DNA from: an uncultured Collinsella sp.
Lineage (GTDB): Bacteria > Actinomycetota > Coriobacteriia > Coriobacteriales > Coriobacteriaceae
NCBI GenBank assembly: GCA_902470265.1
Contig: CABRFW010000124.1
Coordinates: 1 to 5,185 of the forward strand
Length of the DNA: 5,185 bases
Direction: 5' to 3'
Part shown: positions 1-5,161 of the stretch, piece after piece
Layout: each line of letters begins with the position of its first letter
Numbering within the stretch: position 1 is the first letter of the stretch
Made by a program: the position numbers and the translations under genes
The notes under the pieces: generated by a model
Told to the model about the DNA's origin: nothing
What the model saw: the letters and a program-made list of their open reading frames with translations, nothing else
Database searches by the model: none

Positions 1-86
1 CCGATCTTGTCGTAGTAGATGAGCGTTTGGCGTGAGACGTTAAACAAGCTCGCCATCTCGCTAATCGCATACATACCCGTCTGCAT
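1..86 (-). CDS. MerR-family transcriptional regulator, N-terminal part (truncated by window edge)
   Basis: Reading leftwards from 86, the frame gives 28 complete codons (starting MQTGMYAISEMASLF) and runs off the window. Residues 7-27 have the pattern of the MerR winged-helix DNA-binding domain: an AISEMASLF first helix, NVSRQTL as the recognition helix, then IYYDKIG, matching the usual VSRxTLRYYDxxGL signature. The ATG at 86 is preferred over the in-frame ATG at 74 because GGGAGG (plus-strand 91-96) lies 4 nt upstream of it. The effector-binding C-terminal half is outside the window, so the inducer cannot be inferred. The gene follows ubiX in the same direction, but a terminator-like hairpin (105-134) lies between them and leaves almost no room for a promoter of its own, so it may be expressed by read-through. 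It is a candidate regulator of the decarboxylase module by position only. Confidence 0.82.
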   Translation of the reverse strand, partial: MQTGMYAISEMASLFNVSRQTLIYYDKI

Positions 87-104
87 AGGTCCTCCCGACA
101 CACC

Positions 105-134
105 AAAGCCCGCCGCCCACAGGGGCAGCGGGCT
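105..134 (-). terminator. Probable intrinsic terminator after ubiX
   Basis: On the minus strand the arms AGCCCGCTGCCC and GGGCGGCGGGCT form a 12-bp GC-rich stem (plus-strand arms 123-134 and 107-118) with a 4-nt loop, followed by a short TTT. The single imperfect pair is a G-U wobble in minus-strand RNA but a C-A mismatch in plus-strand RNA, so the structure favours the leftward transcript. It lies 33 nt past the ubiX stop, as expected for the end of the permease-ubiD-ubiX transcript. The U-tract is weak (three U), so termination may be partial and let some transcription reach the MerR gene. Confidence 0.6.
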
Positions 135-166
135 CAAACACTACTCGTATCCTACCCTAAAGATGC

Positions 167-745
167 CTATGACCAGCGCTTATAGTTTTCGCACGACACG
201 CCAACAGCTTCGAGCGCCTTGGCGGCGATGTGATGCACTGCATCGTCGAGCGTGGCGGGGCCGTTGTAAAACGTGAGCATGGGCGGCATGAGCATGACGC
301 CCGGCACGCGCGCCAGGCGCGCCATGTTGTCGACATGGATCGCACTGAAGGGCGTCTCGCGCACCATGAGCACCAGGCGGCGCTGCTCTTTCATCTGCAC
401 GTCGGCCGCACGCAGCAACAGGTTTTCGCTGTAGCCGCTCGCAATGCCGGCGAGCGTCTTCATGGAGCAGGGCGCCACAATCATGCCGGCGACCGGATAG
501 GTGCCACTTGCGATGGCAGCGCCGATGTTCTTGTTGTCGTAGACCACATCGGCATGCGCGGCAAACTCGTCGAGCGTCATGCCGAGCTCCTGCTCGATGG
601 TGATCTCTCCCCCGCGCGTGACGACAAGCGCCGACTCGGCGCCGGCCTGGCGCAGGCACTTGAGACACTCGAGGCCCAGCGCAGCGCCGCTGGCACCAGA
701 AACGCCAACGACAATGCGACGGGAACGGACAGAAGACTCAGGCAT
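167..745 (-). CDS. ubiX: UbiX/Pad1-family flavin prenyltransferase (makes prenylated FMN)
   Basis: This 192-residue cytoplasmic flavoprotein belongs to the family that joins a dimethylallyl group from DMAP (some members use DMAPP) to FMN, giving prFMN, the cofactor of UbiD enzymes. The order of family landmarks is intact: the flavin/phosphate loop GVSGASGAALG (residues 14-24), VVTRGGEITIEQE (41-53), APCSMKTLAGIASG (91-104), RAADVQMKEQRRLVLMVRET (112-131, with the basic residues expected to hold the prenyl phosphate), PFSAIHVDNM (132-141) and MPPMLTFYNGPATLDD (153-168). The length is normal for the family. The ATG at 745 has AAGGAG 5 nt upstream. The gene begins 33 nt after the ubiD stop, so the two are almost certainly cotranscribed, and it corresponds to LpdB in lactobacillal gallate decarboxylase loci. 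The family call is near certain. Its service to the adjacent UbiD is inferred from adjacency. Confidence 0.96.
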   Translation of the reverse strand: MPESSVRSRRIVVGVSGASGAALGLECLKCLRQAGAESALVVTRGGEITIEQELGMTLDEFAAHADVVYDNKNIGAAIASGTYPVAGMIVAPCSMKTLAGIASGYSENLLLRAADVQMKEQRRLVLMVRETPFSAIHVDNMARLARVPGVMLMPPMLTFYNGPATLDDAVHHIAAKALEAVGVSCENYKRWS

Positions 746-778
746 GACAACTCCTTAGCTATTTGATAGGGCTACTTA

Positions 779-2266
779 CTAGAAGGCGAGCTCGGCGGCC
801 CACTTCTCTTCATCGATCTCCATGAACTGCGAGCGGATGAAGTTCTTCTTGAGGTTGAACGGAACCGTGCAGTCGAAGATGGCCTTGCAGGCGATGCCGT
901 GCTCGCGAATCGAAGGATCGAACGCGGGGTCGTTGGACGGATCGAGCACGTGGCAGTGGCAACCGGGGATGGTGATGAGGTCCACGTCGGCCTGGAAGCG
1001 CGTGGTCATGGCCCACATCACGTCGCTCATATCGAAGATATCGACATCCTCGTCAACAAGGATGACGTGCTTGAGCTCGGAGAACGCCGAGAAGGCAAGC
1101 ATGGCGGCGTTGCGCTGACGGCCCTCGTCATTTTTGCTCGACTTCTTGAACTGCATGATGGCAACGAACTTGCCGCCGCCGCAGGGAGCGGCGTGGACGT
1201 TGAGCAGGCGGCCCGGGATGGCGGTCTCGACCATCTTGTAGATGGAAGCCTCGGTGGGGATGCCGGCCATGGACACGTGCTCGTGCGAAGGGCCGATGCA
1301 GCTCTCCATGATGGGGTTGACACGCGTGGTGACGGCGGTGATCTTGATCACCGGGCAGACCTTGGCGCCGCCGGTGTAACCGGGGAACTCGGGCATGGCG
1401 TAGCCGTGGCCGTTGACGTCCTCATTGATAGTCTCGTCGTGCATGAGGTAGCCCTCGAGCACGTACTCGGCATTGGCAATGCACTTCTGCGGAACGGTGA
1501 CGCAGTCGGCAAGCTCGACGGCGTGGCCGCGCAGGGCACCGGCGATCTGCAGCTCGTTGAAGCCGAGCGGCGTGGTGGGAGCCTCGAAGCCGCAGCACAT
1601 GTACACGGCGGGGTCCAGACCGATGGAGATGGAGATGGGCATGTCCTCGCCGCGCTGGCAGTACTCGTCAAAGAACGCGCCCAGGTGACGGCTGCCCGGG
1701 GTGATCCACATGGCGAGCTTGTCCTTGTCGACGCAGGAGAAGCGGTGGATGGTCACGTCGGACTGGGTGCCATCGGGGCTCGTGCCGTAGGCGAGGCCCA
1801 TGGTGATGTAGGGGCCACCGTCGACGGGCGTGTTGGTGGGAGCGGGAACGATCTTGCGCAGGTCGAAGCCCTCGTCGGTCGCCTTGTACACGACCTCCTG
1901 GCAGTCGACGTGCTTGCCCTCGGCGATCTGCTCAGGGGCGATCAGGTTCTCGAAGCGCTTGCCGATCTCGAGGCCCAGATGCTCCTCGTCCAGATCGAGC
2001 AGGGCGGCAACGCGCTTGCGGCTGGCAAGCATGCCGATGCAGACCTTGGCGTCGTCAAAGCCCTTAACGTTGTTGAAGACCATCGCCGGGCCCTCTTTGG
2101 TCGGACGCATGACGGTGCCGCCGGCACCGACGTGACGGTAGACGCCCGAGACCTCGGCATCGGGATCGACCTGGGTGTCGGTCTCGAGCAGCTGGCCCGG
2201 CATCTCGCGCAAAAAGTCGAGTGCAGAACGCAGGTCGTGGATCTGGGAAGCATCGGTAGTGGACAT
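779..2266 (-). CDS. lpdC: UbiD-family prFMN-dependent decarboxylase, LpdC (gallate/hydroxybenzoate) subtype
   Basis: This 495-residue protein has the usual UbiD length and fold signature. Family members carry out reversible non-oxidative decarboxylation of aromatic or unsaturated acids using prFMN and a divalent metal. Visible landmarks are GAGGTVMRPTKEGPAM (residues 47-62) and FNNVKGF (64-70) near the N-terminus; SDVTIHR (169-175), whose Arg175 corresponds by position to the catalytic Arg of Fdc1-type enzymes; GSRHLGAF (191-198); IANAEYVLEGYL (263-274) with two conserved Glu (267, 271); and DEDVDIFDMSDVMWAMTTR (405-423). From memory the sequence resembles Lactobacillus plantarum LpdC (gallate decarboxylase) much more than E. 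coli UbiD, including AMPEFPGY and EHVSMAGIPTEAS. A phenolic acid such as gallate or protocatechuate is the likely substrate, but it cannot be fixed from sequence. The ATG at 2266 has AAAGGAG 6 nt upstream. The gene ends in tandem TAG TAA stops. Confidence 0.95.
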   Translation of the reverse strand: MSTTDASQIHDLRSALDFLREMPGQLLETDTQVDPDAEVSGVYRHVGAGGTVMRPTKEGPAMVFNNVKGFDDAKVCIGMLASRKRVAALLDLDEEHLGLEIGKRFENLIAPEQIAEGKHVDCQEVVYKATDEGFDLRKIVPAPTNTPVDGGPYITMGLAYGTSPDGTQSDVTIHRFSCVDKDKLAMWITPGSRHLGAFFDEYCQRGEDMPISISIGLDPAVYMCCGFEAPTTPLGFNELQIAGALRGHAVELADCVTVPQKCIANAEYVLEGYLMHDETINEDVNGHGYAMPEFPGYTGGAKVCPVIKITAVTTRVNPIMESCIGPSHEHVSMAGIPTEASIYKMVETAIPGRLLNVHAAPCGGGKFVAIMQFKKSSKNDEGRQRNAAMLAFSAFSELKHVILVDEDVDIFDMSDVMWAMTTRFQADVDLITIPGCHCHVLDPSNDPAFDPSIREHGIACKAIFDCTVPFNLKKNFIRSQFMEIDEEKWAAELAF

Positions 2267-2288
2267 GGCATGCTCCTTTCGGGAGAGT

Positions 2289-2313
2289 GCCCGACGGCGG
2301 TGTGCCGCCGGGC
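2289..2313 (-). other. GC-rich hairpin in the ubiD leader
   Basis: Outer arms GCCCG (2289-2293) and CGGGC (2309-2313) enclose an inner stem CGGC (2295-2298) with GCCG (2304-2307), separated by one mismatch, around a 5-nt loop. In the leftward transcript the hairpin ends 9-10 nt before the AAAGGAG ribosome-binding site of ubiD. No U-tract follows it, so it is not an intrinsic terminator. It could mark mRNA processing or 3'-end protection in the permease-ubiD message, or be incidental in GC-rich DNA. The remainder of the 142-bp gap (2267-2408) shows no convincing promoter or terminator, which fits cotranscription of permease and decarboxylase. Confidence 0.35.
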
Positions 2314-2408
2314 GGGGTAACGTAATGGGGCCACGGCGCTCACAAATGGAGCGCTCGACCGCTCGAAGTTCAAGTGCTTGGCTGCTTACAGCCGGAACGC
2401 CCGACCGC

Positions 2409-3866
2409 TTACATCAGGCCAAAGAGGTGGAACCAGGCGGCCTCGACCAGCACGACGACAAAGACGACCGCGGTGAGGGGGATGCCCATGCGCATGGCCT
2501 CTTTGGAGGTGTAGCCGCCGGCGTCCTTGCCTTCGCCGATAAGGATCGGCAGGTTATGGAACGGCAGGATGTAGTGGATGTTGATGGACGTGAAGACGAT
2601 GAGCGCCACGGCGAGCGGGCTCACGCTGGAGCCGGCGGCAAAGCTGATGAACGCCGGCACGCACACGCCGAGCACGGCCATGACCGAGCCCATGAACATG
2701 TGGATGATCATGGAAAGCGCGGCGACGAGCAGGGCGAACAGGAAGATGTTCTCGGGCACGGAGCTGGGGAGCACGACGTCGGCGATCCAGGCGTTCATGC
2801 CGGTGGCACCGCCCACGGAGCCCACGGCCATGGCGGCCGTCAGGAACATGAGGGACTTGATATCGACAGCGTTCCAGCTGGCGGGGGTGAGGACTTCGCC
2901 AATGATGGGCATGGCGAGAGCGACACCAATGGCCAGGGTGACCCAGCCGATGTAATCGCCCGAAACGGTGAGCCACAGCGCGATGGCGATGACAAGCCAC
3001 ACGATGGTGCGGATCTCTTTGACGGAGAGCTTGCCGAGCGCGGCCTGCTTGGCCACGATCTGCTCGCGATCGTAGACGAGCTCCTTGCTGGGCTTAAAGA
3101 GGAAGAGGCCCAAGAACAGGGTGCACAGCAGCGCGACCAGCATAGGCACGCTCATGTACAGGAACCAGTCGACGAAGGACGGGCTCATGCCGCCGGCCTC
3201 GGCACTGTACTGTGCAACGAGGGGGTTGAGCGTGGAGTCGCCCGTCAGGAAGAACATGGAGCCCGGGGCGGCAGCGGCAAACACGAGGAAGCCGAGCTTG
3301 CCCTTGTCGTCGTCACCGTAGCCGGCGGACTCGGCGATGACCGAGACGACGGCGAGGATGAGGAAGGCGCGGGGGAACGGATGCGGGATCAGCAGCGACA
3401 GCACAAAGGTGAGCGCGAAAATCGAGATGATGAGCGACTTGGCGTCGCGCACGAACTTGAGCATGAACGCGTAGGCGATACGCTCGCCCAGGCCCGACTC
3501 CTTGACCGCGCTGGCGATGAGGTAGGCGCCGATGACGAGCCACATGGTGGCCTTGGTCCACGAGCTAAACGTAGAGGCGACCGTCGCCGAAATGCTCGCG
3601 GCGCCCGTGTCGTCCACGCACACCTTGAACAGGACGAGCAGCGCGCAGTAGAGCAGGCCCACAAAGCCCGGCTGTGCCACGCCACATGCCCAGAACACCA
3701 CCGTGGCGAGCGTCAGTGCCAGACAGGTCTGACCGCCGACCGTGAGCTCGACCGTCGAGCTCAGCTCCGCCAAAGGAAGAAACTTCACCAGCAAAAAGAC
3801 AACGATACCCAGCACAAAGCCAATTTCGCGCTTGGTGATCTTAAACGCCTTCTTTTCCGCTTCCAT
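2409..3866 (-). CDS. SLC13/DASS-type anion permease, candidate aromatic-acid transporter
   Basis: This 485-residue integral membrane protein has roughly a dozen hydrophobic segments, at about residues 15-33, 43-62, 66-84, 104-121, 144-160, 166-179, 190-208, 236-258, 287-300, 304-323, 337-352, 372-408, 414-436 and 462-483. The overall plan (two related halves, a hydrophilic central loop at about 259-286, re-entrant-type motifs) matches the divalent anion:Na+ symporter/CitT superfamily. APGSMFFLTGDSTLNPLV (200-217) occupies the place of the family's first substrate loop. The Ser-Asn-Thr signatures typical of Na+-coupled members are not present; IPHPFPRAF (160-168) and HMFMGSVMAVLG (389-400) occupy the equivalent contexts. 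The ATG at 3866 has AAGGTGG 4 nt upstream. Its position directly upstream of ubiD and ubiX suggests that it imports the decarboxylase substrate or exchanges it for product; this is inference. Family assignment is good, substrate unknown. Confidence 0.85.
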   Translation of the reverse strand: MEAEKKAFKITKREIGFVLGIVVFLLVKFLPLAELSSTVELTVGGQTCLALTLATVVFWACGVAQPGFVGLLYCALLVLFKVCVDDTGAASISATVASTFSSWTKATMWLVIGAYLIASAVKESGLGERIAYAFMLKFVRDAKSLIISIFALTFVLSLLIPHPFPRAFLILAVVSVIAESAGYGDDDKGKLGFLVFAAAAPGSMFFLTGDSTLNPLVAQYSAEAGGMSPSFVDWFLYMSVPMLVALLCTLFLGLFLFKPSKELVYDREQIVAKQAALGKLSVKEIRTIVWLVIAIALWLTVSGDYIGWVTLAIGVALAMPIIGEVLTPASWNAVDIKSLMFLTAAMAVGSVGGATGMNAWIADVVLPSSVPENIFLFALLVAALSMIIHMFMGSVMAVLGVCVPAFISFAAGSSVSPLAVALIVFTSINIHYILPFHNLPILIGEGKDAGGYTSKEAMRMGIPLTAVVFVVVLVEAAWFHLFGLM

Positions 3867-3919
3867 CTCCCCACCTTTCTTGTTGGGGGCGCTCCGGATT
3901 CGCAGCCACGTTGCCGCTT

Positions 3920-3950
3920 AAAAAGGGGCGCCCGTTATCGGACACCCCTT
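3920..3950 (-). terminator. Intrinsic terminator in front of the permease gene (possible attenuator)
   Basis: Minus-strand RNA forms a 12-bp stem from AAGGGGUGUCCG and CGGGCGCCCCUU (plus-strand arms 3939-3950 and 3923-3934) with loop AUAA and a run of five U overlapping its end. The two imperfect pairs are G-U wobbles only in the minus-strand RNA. It lies 53 nt before the permease ATG and just downstream, in transcription direction, of the dyad at 3959-3977. If permease transcription starts near that dyad, this structure sits in the leader and must be bypassed. If transcription starts after it, it ends read-through from the upstream gene, but no promoter is visible between it and the ATG. Confidence 0.75.
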
Positions 3951-3958
3951 ACGTTGCG

Positions 3959-3977
3959 CTGTGTTGCGGCAATACAG
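3959..3977 (-). promoter_or_regulatory. 19-bp dyad, putative operator A of the permease-ubiD-ubiX unit
   Basis: The plus-strand sequence CTGTGTTGCGGCAATACAG is a near-perfect dyad (8 of 9 pairs match about a central base). It matches the site at 5101-5119 at 16 of 19 positions, and the shared CAAGC beyond it extends the similarity. Both sites are slightly degenerate copies of CTGTATTGC-N-GCAATACAG. On the minus strand a TTGACT lies immediately upstream (3976-3981), but no good -10 follows at a normal distance, which would suit an activator-dependent promoter. The binding protein is unknown; the neighbouring MerR protein or a distant regulator are both possible. Confidence 0.55.
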
Positions 3978-4018
3978 TCAAGCGGATTTTTTTGGATGAG
4001 AAGCGATTCCCTAGACAA

Positions 4019-4083
4019 AAACCGTCACAACATTCGACGCTTTTCCTCGTTTTCGAGATTTTCGCCGAATGTTGTGACGGTTT
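4019..4083 (-). terminator. Long inverted repeat with U-tract, probable terminator after the LpdD-IDI gene
   Basis: A perfect 18-bp inverted repeat (AAACCGTCACAACATTCG at 4019-4036 and its complement at 4066-4083) encloses 29 nt that contain a smaller CTCG-TTTT-CGAG hairpin (4046-4057). In the leftward direction the stem runs into five T, while the rightward direction has only three, so it could terminate the fusion-gene transcript. The long loop and nested hairpin are not typical of simple terminators and look like a dispersed intergenic repeat. It lies 28 nt beyond the fusion-gene stop codon. Confidence 0.55.
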
Positions 4084-4085
4084 GG

Positions 4086-4116
4086 ATGTGACAAAGGGAC
4101 TGTCCCTTTGTCACAT
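4086..4116. repeat. 31-bp REP-like palindrome, copy 1
   Basis: This is a perfect palindrome with 15-bp arms (ATGTGACAAAGGGAC) around a single T. The same element occurs at 5131-5161 with one base changed, so the two copies bracket the LpdD-IDI gene. This copy overlaps the end of that gene: its outermost bases supply the last Met codon and the TGA stop. GTGACAAAGGGAC-type palindromes resemble REP elements that I recall as common in intergenic regions of gut Coriobacteriia and Clostridia, a recollection not tested here. Confidence 0.8.
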
Positions 4117-5058
4117 AGCGAGGGCCGTACGGATGGATGGGTCGCTGAGAGCCTCGCGGAGCCAGGGGGCCAGCTGCTCGGGGTGACCCTGCAGGTAGCC
4201 GTCGAGCTCGGACGGGGCCACGCGGCGCAACTCCGAGATCTCCTCTTGGTTGATATGCAGCTCGCCCGGCTCAACATGGGCAAGGTAGACCTCGCACCAT
4301 TCGCACTCGCAGCGGCCGTCGCCGTGGTCCTCACGGTACACCACGTGTCCGAGGTGCTCGAGCTGATCGGGCTCGCGTGTAATGCCGAGCTCTTCGTTGA
4401 TGCGGCGCACCGTGGCGGCCGCGACGTCTTCCCCGGGGAGCGGATGGCCGGCACAGCTATCGGCCAGCACTCCGCCCCACAGTCGCTTGAGCGGACTGCG
4501 GCGACAGAGCAGCAGGCGCGCGTCTTCGCCCCGGCCCTCGACCAAAAGCGTCAGAAATGCCTGATGCAGGATGCCCTCGCCGGCATGGGCATCGATGCGG
4601 TCGACGGGGCCAAGCGCCTCGCCGGTCGCGGCATCGACCGCCACGACCTCGGCGCCCGCGCCGCCCTCATCCCAACCGGCGCGCAGGATGCGCGCGGCGG
4701 CTTCCTCAAGCGCGGCGATGAGCTCCTTGGTGGTATCGAGCACGCGCTGCAGGTCGTCCCCGCTCGCCTGTTCAACATGAAAGCCCGTGCTTGCAACTAC
4801 CGGCACGTCAAAGCGCGTGGCCAGCGCCGCCGCGATATCGTGCGCCGGGATCTCGTCTCGATGGCACGGAACGGCCAGGATGCTCACCGTCGCCGTACGG
4901 CCGGGCTCGGGGCGCGGAATGGCCTGCGCCGTGGCGCCCAGGTGCGCAAACTCCGGCGAGCAGGCGTACACCGCCATGCCTCGCGGCGTCACCGTCAGCT
5001 GGGCCTCGAGCGCAAACTTGCCCTCGCCCACTGCAACCTTTGTCGTGTGCATACCCAT
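4111..5058 (-). CDS. LpdD-like domain fused to type I IPP isomerase/Nudix domain
   Basis: This 315-residue, apparently cytoplasmic protein has two domains. Residues 1-120 resemble LpdD, the third protein of gallate decarboxylase loci linked to prFMN enzymes: FAHLGATAQAIPRPEP (37-52), VPCHRDEI (63-70) and STGFHVEQASGDDL (90-103). Residues 136-305 align with E. coli Idi: His158 and His165 (Idi H25, H32), SCAGHPLPGE (201-210, with His205 as H69), a Nudix box G204-x5-E210-x7-RRINEELGI, CECEWCEV (250-257, Glu251/Glu253 as E114/E116) and APWLREAL (297-304, Trp299 as W161). The catalytic Cys67 position is Ala203, with a Cys one residue earlier. The known Idi reaction is IPP to DMAPP; here it might isomerise, or hydrolyse DMAPP to DMAP for UbiX (inference). 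The ATG at 5058 has AGGAG 5 nt upstream; an ATG at 5052 is less well spaced. The stop codon lies within a palindromic repeat. Confidence 0.88.
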   Translation of the reverse strand: MGMHTTKVAVGEGKFALEAQLTVTPRGMAVYACSPEFAHLGATAQAIPRPEPGRTATVSILAVPCHRDEIPAHDIAAALATRFDVPVVASTGFHVEQASGDDLQRVLDTTKELIAALEEAAARILRAGWDEGGAGAEVVAVDAATGEALGPVDRIDAHAGEGILHQAFLTLLVEGRGEDARLLLCRRSPLKRLWGGVLADSCAGHPLPGEDVAAATVRRINEELGITREPDQLEHLGHVVYREDHGDGRCECEWCEVYLAHVEPGELHINQEEISELRRVAPSELDGYLQGHPEQLAPWLREALSDPSIRTALAM

Positions 5059-5100
5059 GGGATCTCCTGTCGCCCGCGATGTACCTGAGACCATCTTCGC

Positions 5101-5119
5101 CTGTATTGCGACTATACAG
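5101..5119 (-). promoter_or_regulatory. 19-bp dyad, putative operator B of the LpdD-IDI gene
   Basis: The plus-strand sequence CTGTATTGCGACTATACAG has complementary ends; GCCTGTAT (5099-5106) and ATACAGGC (5114-5121) form a perfect 8-bp inverted repeat with a 7-nt centre. It matches the dyad at 3959-3977 at 16 of 19 positions. It overlaps the -10 element and probable start point of the promoter at 5111-5139, the usual geometry for repression. In RNA the same bases could form a hairpin at the 5' end, so a purely structural role is possible. The second copy upstream of the permease makes a protein-binding site the better reading. Confidence 0.6.
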
Positions 5120-5139
5120 GCAAGCTCTCCATGTGACAA
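5111..5139 (-). promoter_or_regulatory. Sigma70-type promoter of the LpdD-IDI gene
   Basis: Minus strand: -35 TTGTCA (5134-5139), a 17-bp spacer, and -10 TATAGT (5111-5116). Each hexamer is one base from consensus and the spacing is ideal. Predicted start is near 5104, giving a leader of about 45 nt to the ATG at 5058 with its AGGAG. The -35 box is formed by the arm of the 31-bp palindrome and the -10 lies inside dyad B, so the promoter is built from both elements. Confidence 0.72.
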
Positions 5140-5161
5140 AGAGACTGTCCCTTTGTCACAT
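5131..5161. repeat. 31-bp REP-like palindrome, copy 2
   Basis: This copy is identical to that at 4086-4116 except at 5142 (A in place of G). The change breaks one pair as plus-strand RNA or DNA but remains a G-U wobble in minus-strand RNA. The copies are 1045 bp apart and in the same orientation as judged by the central base. The left arm supplies the -35 hexamer for the downstream gene. The final 24 bases of the window (5162-5185) show no recognisable feature. Confidence 0.8.

Noticed and set aside
135..166. MerR-type operator in the region just after ubiX
   Set aside because: The stretch contains CCTACCCTAAAG-like bases but no convincing dyad and no -35/-10 pair with 19-20 bp spacing.
1286..1456. 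Asp170 in the UbiD protein where Fdc1 has a metal-binding Asn, as a possible defect
   Set aside because: SDVTIHR is, as I recall, the normal form in LpdC-type decarboxylases, so it marks the subtype rather than a lost active site.
899..2320. Plus-strand open frame of 473 codons opposite ubiD
   Set aside because: It is a mirror of the UbiD coding frame with Gly/Asp/Val-rich composition, no recognisable domain and no ribosome-binding site logic.
2267..2408. Separate promoter for ubiD (TTGAAC or TTGTGA as -35 candidates)
   Set aside because: No -10 with reasonable similarity to TATAAT lies at 16-18 bp from either hexamer, so cotranscription with the permease is the simpler reading.
2175..4091. 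Long plus-strand open frame of 638 codons opposite the permease and its leader
   Set aside because: Its translation is low-complexity, rich in Gly, Asp, Glu, His and Arg, it runs through two intergenic terminators, and it is antisense to a clear membrane protein. It is an artefact of GC-rich codon bias on the opposite strand.
3911..4186. Small plus-strand protein of 91 codons over the intergenic repeats
   Set aside because: It reads straight through the terminator, dyad A and both inverted repeats, whose DNA symmetry explains the sequence better than coding does.
4108..5088. Plus-strand open frame of 326 codons opposite the LpdD-IDI gene
   Set aside because: It is antisense to a gene with conserved catalytic-site pattern, begins inside the palindromic repeat, and shows no domain signature.
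5059..5139. Extended N-terminus of the fusion protein from a TTG at 5139
   Set aside because: That TTG is the -35 box of the predicted promoter and the added 27 residues span the -10 and dyad B. The ATG at 5058 has a well-placed AGGAG and begins the conserved LpdD-like sequence.
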